Shown here: positions 27,882 through 30,723 of the stretch, in pieces
Layout: each line of letters begins with the position of its first letter
Position numbering within the stretch: position 1 is the first letter of the stretch
Assembly: GCA_004431415.1 (NCBI GenBank)
Contig: QPMI01000497.1
Coordinates: forward strand, 1-30,723
DNA: 30,723 nucleotides
Direction: 5' to 3'
Source of the DNA: Cyanophora paradoxa
Taxonomy: Eukaryota > Glaucocystophyceae > Cyanophorales > Cyanophoraceae
Position numbers and translations under genes: made by a program
The notes under the pieces: generated by a model
Databases searched by the model: none
The model's input: the letters and a program-made list of their open reading frames with translations, nothing else
What the model was told of the DNA's origin: nothing

Positions 27882-28876
27882 ATGCCTCTCAAGGTCGTTT
27901 TAAGTCTTTCTGGCGGGGGTGCAAGGGCATTATCATAACCAGGCTGCTAAAAGAAATCGAAAATCGAACTGGCAGGAGAATAATCGATCTTGTGGATCTT
28001 GTGAGTGGAACTTCCACTGGTGGGATCATTGCAATAGGTTTGAATATAAGGCATCCTGATAAACCAGGTGAACCTAAACTCACAGCAAACGATTTACACA
28101 ACATTTACCTAGCCCAACTGCCCTTGATTTTCGCAAATCCTCGAAATATAATCGAAAATGCCCTATTTAATACAAAGTATGATGTGGGACCTTGGAGACT
28201 GCAATCAATTCAGTTACTGGTGAATCACTCATACAGGATTCCCTAAAAGACATTGTGATTACATCCTTTGATACTCAGAATATGAAACCAATATTTATCA
28301 CAAATGACAACAATTACAACTTTATGCCTTGTAAGATTGCTGCCAGGGCTACTTCTGCTGCTCCTACATATTTCTCTCCTGTAAGCATTGTTGATTTCAA
28401 TCGGGGAGTATATGTCTGTCTCATTGATGGTGCCATTTCGGGAAACAATAATCCCAGTGTGTGTGGTTACAGCCATGCAAAGAAGATTTACAGTGATGAT
28501 GATGATATTATAGTAATAAGCATCTCTTGTGGAGAGGTAGACCCACATTTAGAGTCTGATTATGTGGGTTATGCTTATGAGACTGTGAACAGCTGGGGCA
28601 TTCTCTCATGGATTGCCTCAACAGATGGAAGCCATTGATTAACATGCTCATGGCTGCAAGTGAGCTTTCTGCCTTGATAAAATGGAGGAGTTGTTACCCT
28701 ACAACTATGATCAGGATTATGGAGATATTACAGGCTATCAGTACCTCTTCCAAATCATATAGTAAGCTCCCTTGATGACACTTCTAAATCCCAGATATGC
28801 TTTCTTTCACAGAAACATACATAGCAGCAAACAATGATATGATCAATAAGCTTTGCAGCCTTTTAGTAGCAAACTA
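27882..28876 (+). pseudogene. Patatin-like phospholipase, frameshifted
   Basis: Patatins release fatty acids from membrane lipids with a Ser-Asp dyad. The start MPLKVVLSLSGGGAR gives the Gly-rich oxyanion motif, broken by a frame change near 27925. The next frame carries the nucleophile elbow GTSTGG (about 28008-28025) and continues to about 28190. A third frame (28192-28638) carries ARATSAAPTYFSP and the second catalytic residue in IDGAISGNNP (DG[A/G] motif). Frame changes near 28630 and about 28760 lead into a helical C-terminus (NNDMINKLCSLLV). All catalytic elements are present across the frames, in the right order and spacing, in about 330 codons. Cargo role: membrane entry, release or lipid signalling are possible. 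Confidence 0.85.
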
Positions 28877-29431
28877 TGAACTAAAGAACCCTACAAAGGC
28901 TTACATTCATCCACTCTCACTACATCACCTCCTTTGGATGCTAATTGGTATCAGCTTGCAGATGATGCCTTTACTGCCTCATCCTCTGTGACAGGTAAAG
29001 AGCCTTTCATGGCTAGACCTTCAGCATTTGGCTGGGAAGCTGGAGCCTATGCTCCTGAACAGATATGGGAAACCCCCACTGAATACCTACAAGTTGCTTT
29101 TCCATATACTTTTGAACTCTCTTCTGTGATTGCCTATGGATCAGGGGACACCAATGCTTTTATTAAGACTTTCAATGTGGCAACATCCACTGATGGGATC
29201 AACTGGTCTTTTATTCGATTAGATGGGCAGAACAAAATATATGTCTGTGAGAACATTAACAATGCTCACAACTCAGGTGATATGGCTCTGTTGAGTGGAT
29301 TTCCTCTCAGCATCAAAGATGCTTTTTACATAGGTTATTCTCTCAGAATCAAATATATTCGCATTTATCCCCTTGTGTATGTGAATGCTCCCACAATGAG
29401 AGTTGACTTTACAGGTGCCTTTATTCGATAA
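28875..29431 (+). CDS. Discoidin (F5/8 type C)-domain protein
   Basis: A clean frame runs from 28880 to the stop at 29431. The first in-frame ATG is unclear: an ATG at 28875 would need a one- or two-base shift to enter the frame, so the 5' end may be damaged. The domain shows ANWYQLADDAFTASSSVTG, then WETPTEYLQVAFPYTFELSSV, FNVATSTDGINWSFI, a loop, RIKYIRIYPLVY and MRVDFTGAF. This is the order of strands in discoidin/coagulation factor C domains, which bind sugars or lipids. It fills nearly the whole protein. Between the patatin and capsid-like genes it fits an attachment function. Its 3' end overlaps the convergent gene by 11 bp. Confidence 0.75.
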
Positions 29432-30340
29432 ACTCCAACTGAAACGAATTATCGATTCCATTCATATCAATCAGTTCACCAAAGTAATCTTTAAACTCAA
29501 CTGTGAGTTCCCTTATCACCAGGTTTCGGTCATTTATCTGAATGAATTCTGCATGCTCACCACTATGGTAAACATAGCCACCTATATCCTTACTCAATTG
29601 TAATCTAAGGATAGCCCCCTGGTTATGTGGTTGCGATTTCGGAATTATATTGTGTCTGCTGGCAAAGGGGGCTAGCTCTTTAATATGCATGTACAGATAC
29701 TGCTCAGCATTCATATCAGACATCTTCCTGCTGTCAAAATAATACTGCAAGGGCTTTGAGGAGAGTCTGGGTCTGAGAAGGTGATTCCCATGCTGGGTGA
29801 TCAGGTGTAATAGGTTTACCATCATACTTTAAAAGGTTCTCAGGTCGATATGGAGATCCACCAACAGGAGGAGTGCTATAATACCCATTGGTGTATTCAG
29901 TAGAACTTACACCAAAAGCTTCCGATTCGATTGTTGCTTGCAATAAAACGAAACTCATGATTACTGTAAACTCCACTTTATAGGTAGTTGGATTGTAGAA
30001 TATTTGAACTCAAAACACAGTTTTGTCTGCAATTGTTTTGAAGCTTGAATAGTTCAGCCCATAATTATAGGGATGTGTTACCCAAAATGACCCTGATTGA
30101 TGTAGCCACTGGGAAGGGGATACACTTTCTGTGTGATGACTTCATTGTATGAACCATCTTGGTAATTAACTGAACTGTTAGATGATCAGTTCCACACTGT
30201 TATAGATACTGTTCGGAATCTCTGCATATAGAACCCTGCATTCCCTTGGTCTCTCTACTGGAGTTGTGAGTTGACCCTGTAAGAGTTTTCATTTTGTCTT
30301 GGCTTCTATCCCTGCTATCAATATTAACGAGCCGGTTCAT
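29421..30340 (-). pseudogene. Penton/minor capsid-like protein, frameshifted
   Basis: The ATG at 30340 opens MNRLVNIDSRDRS; a VN-IDSRDR start is typical of single-jelly-roll minor capsid/penton proteins of virophages and Polinton-like viruses. Frame changes follow near 30250, 30180 and 29990; segments such as PNSIYNSVELII and EVITQKVYPLPSGYI fit the early strands. A later segment (SYRPENLL-like, about 29840) and a frame change near 29775 lead to the ending LVIRELTVEFKDYFGELIDM and the final LEFIE, the characteristic last beta pair. About 300 codons. Identity rests on these N- and C-terminal patterns recalled from the family. It is convergent with the discoidin gene and divergent from the gene at 30370. 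Confidence 0.55.
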
Positions 30341-30369
30341 TTTAATATATAAATATAGATAAAAGAAGA
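30341..30369. promoter_or_regulatory. Divergent AT-rich promoter gap
   Basis: A 29-bp gap between two divergent starts (30340 minus, 30370 plus) holds TTAATATATAAATATAG, TATA-like on both strands. Confidence 0.45.
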
Positions 30370-30714
30370 ATGCCTGTGGATTACATCGAGGTTAGCTCAT
30401 TTAATACAATCTCTGGTGATGGTCCACATCAAGCTTTGTGGCTAGACTCCCCAGTAGTTATGAGAATGTGAGGGCTGTGAAGACTGGTCTCAGCCGAATT
30501 TTATAACAGTATCCCTATGGTGAGTGGTGAAACCAAAGCAGGAGATGTGACAGTTGACAATGCATTTAGCATTTATTATTCTGAACAAACTCCTGGAGCT
30601 GGAAGCTCAGGAATTCCAACAGTTCGCCCAGCTGCTGACTATGAACAATGGAAACAATTCATTATAAGTCGAAACACCCATCCAAAGCCACCAGCAACTG
30701 GTGAATGTAATTAA
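30370..30714 (+). pseudogene. Unrecognised protein, frameshifted, at the right edge
   Basis: The ATG at 30370 opens MPVDYIEVSSFNTISGDG; frame changes near 30440 and 30500 lead into a frame that continues VSGETKAGDVTVDNAFSIYY and stops at 30714. The product would be about 113 residues, Gly/Ser/Thr-rich with no known motif. The gene is compact and near capsid-like genes, so a small virion protein is possible. Confidence 0.4.
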
Positions 30715-30723
30715 CTCTAAATT

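Noticed and set aside
1-30723. tRNA or rRNA genes
   Set aside because: No cloverleaf with a TTCGANNC-type T arm or rRNA-like sequence was recognised by eye; the many TTCGA words are in coding or AT-rich repeats.

Overview
The window looks like eukaryotic nuclear DNA (protist, alga or other lineage; the host cannot be named from sequence alone) carrying one, or parts of two, integrated large DNA viruses/transposons of the Polinton/Maverick and Polinton-like virus group. The anchors are a protein-primed family B DNA polymerase with the Polinton-type zinc and HNH-like insertions, a retroviral-type DD(35)E integrase directly downstream, an A32/FtsK-like packaging ATPase, a PriCT-2 + SF3 primase-helicase, and capsid-like fragments at both edges.

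Layout. 1-4.5 kb (+): badly frameshifted virion genes (capsid-like C-terminus, possible major capsid remnant, packaging ATPase, coiled-coil protein, small basic proteins). 4.6-12.5 kb (+): replication and integration block (primase-helicase, intact GIY-YIG nuclease, DNA polymerase, intact integrase). 12.5-18.7 kb: no viral genes; tandem and inverted palindromic modules, two MITE-like elements, and a strikingly GC- and CpG-rich 3-kb island with a Gag-like zinc-knuckle protein and a reverse transcriptase cut by a Harbinger-like MITE. 18.7-27.8 kb (-): tightly packed cargo and adhesion block: an S-adenosylmethionine decarboxylase, a zinc-ribbon protein, four paralogous fibre proteins (two with C1q-like heads), a small protein and a giant (~1,430 codon) phage-tail-fibre-like protein with HxH repeats. 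27.9-30.7 kb: a patatin phospholipase and a discoidin-domain protein (+), a minor-capsid/penton-like gene (-), and a broken gene running to the right edge (+).

How it may work together: helicase-primase, polymerase, GIY-YIG nuclease and integrase would copy and integrate the genome; ATPase and capsid proteins would build the particle; the fibre array, C1q and discoidin modules look like a host-attachment toolkit; patatin and AdoMetDC look like lipid and polyamine metabolism genes used in infection. Genes lie about 20-35 bp apart with TATA-like boxes just upstream of many starts.

Condition: about half the viral genes carry isolated single-base frameshifts, often in homopolymers, with lesions densest at the left edge. 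This may be pseudogenisation of an endogenous virus or uncorrected long-read assembly error; sequence alone cannot decide. The most unusual content is the combination of a phage-like adhesin system and an intact AdoMetDC with a Polinton replication/integration core.
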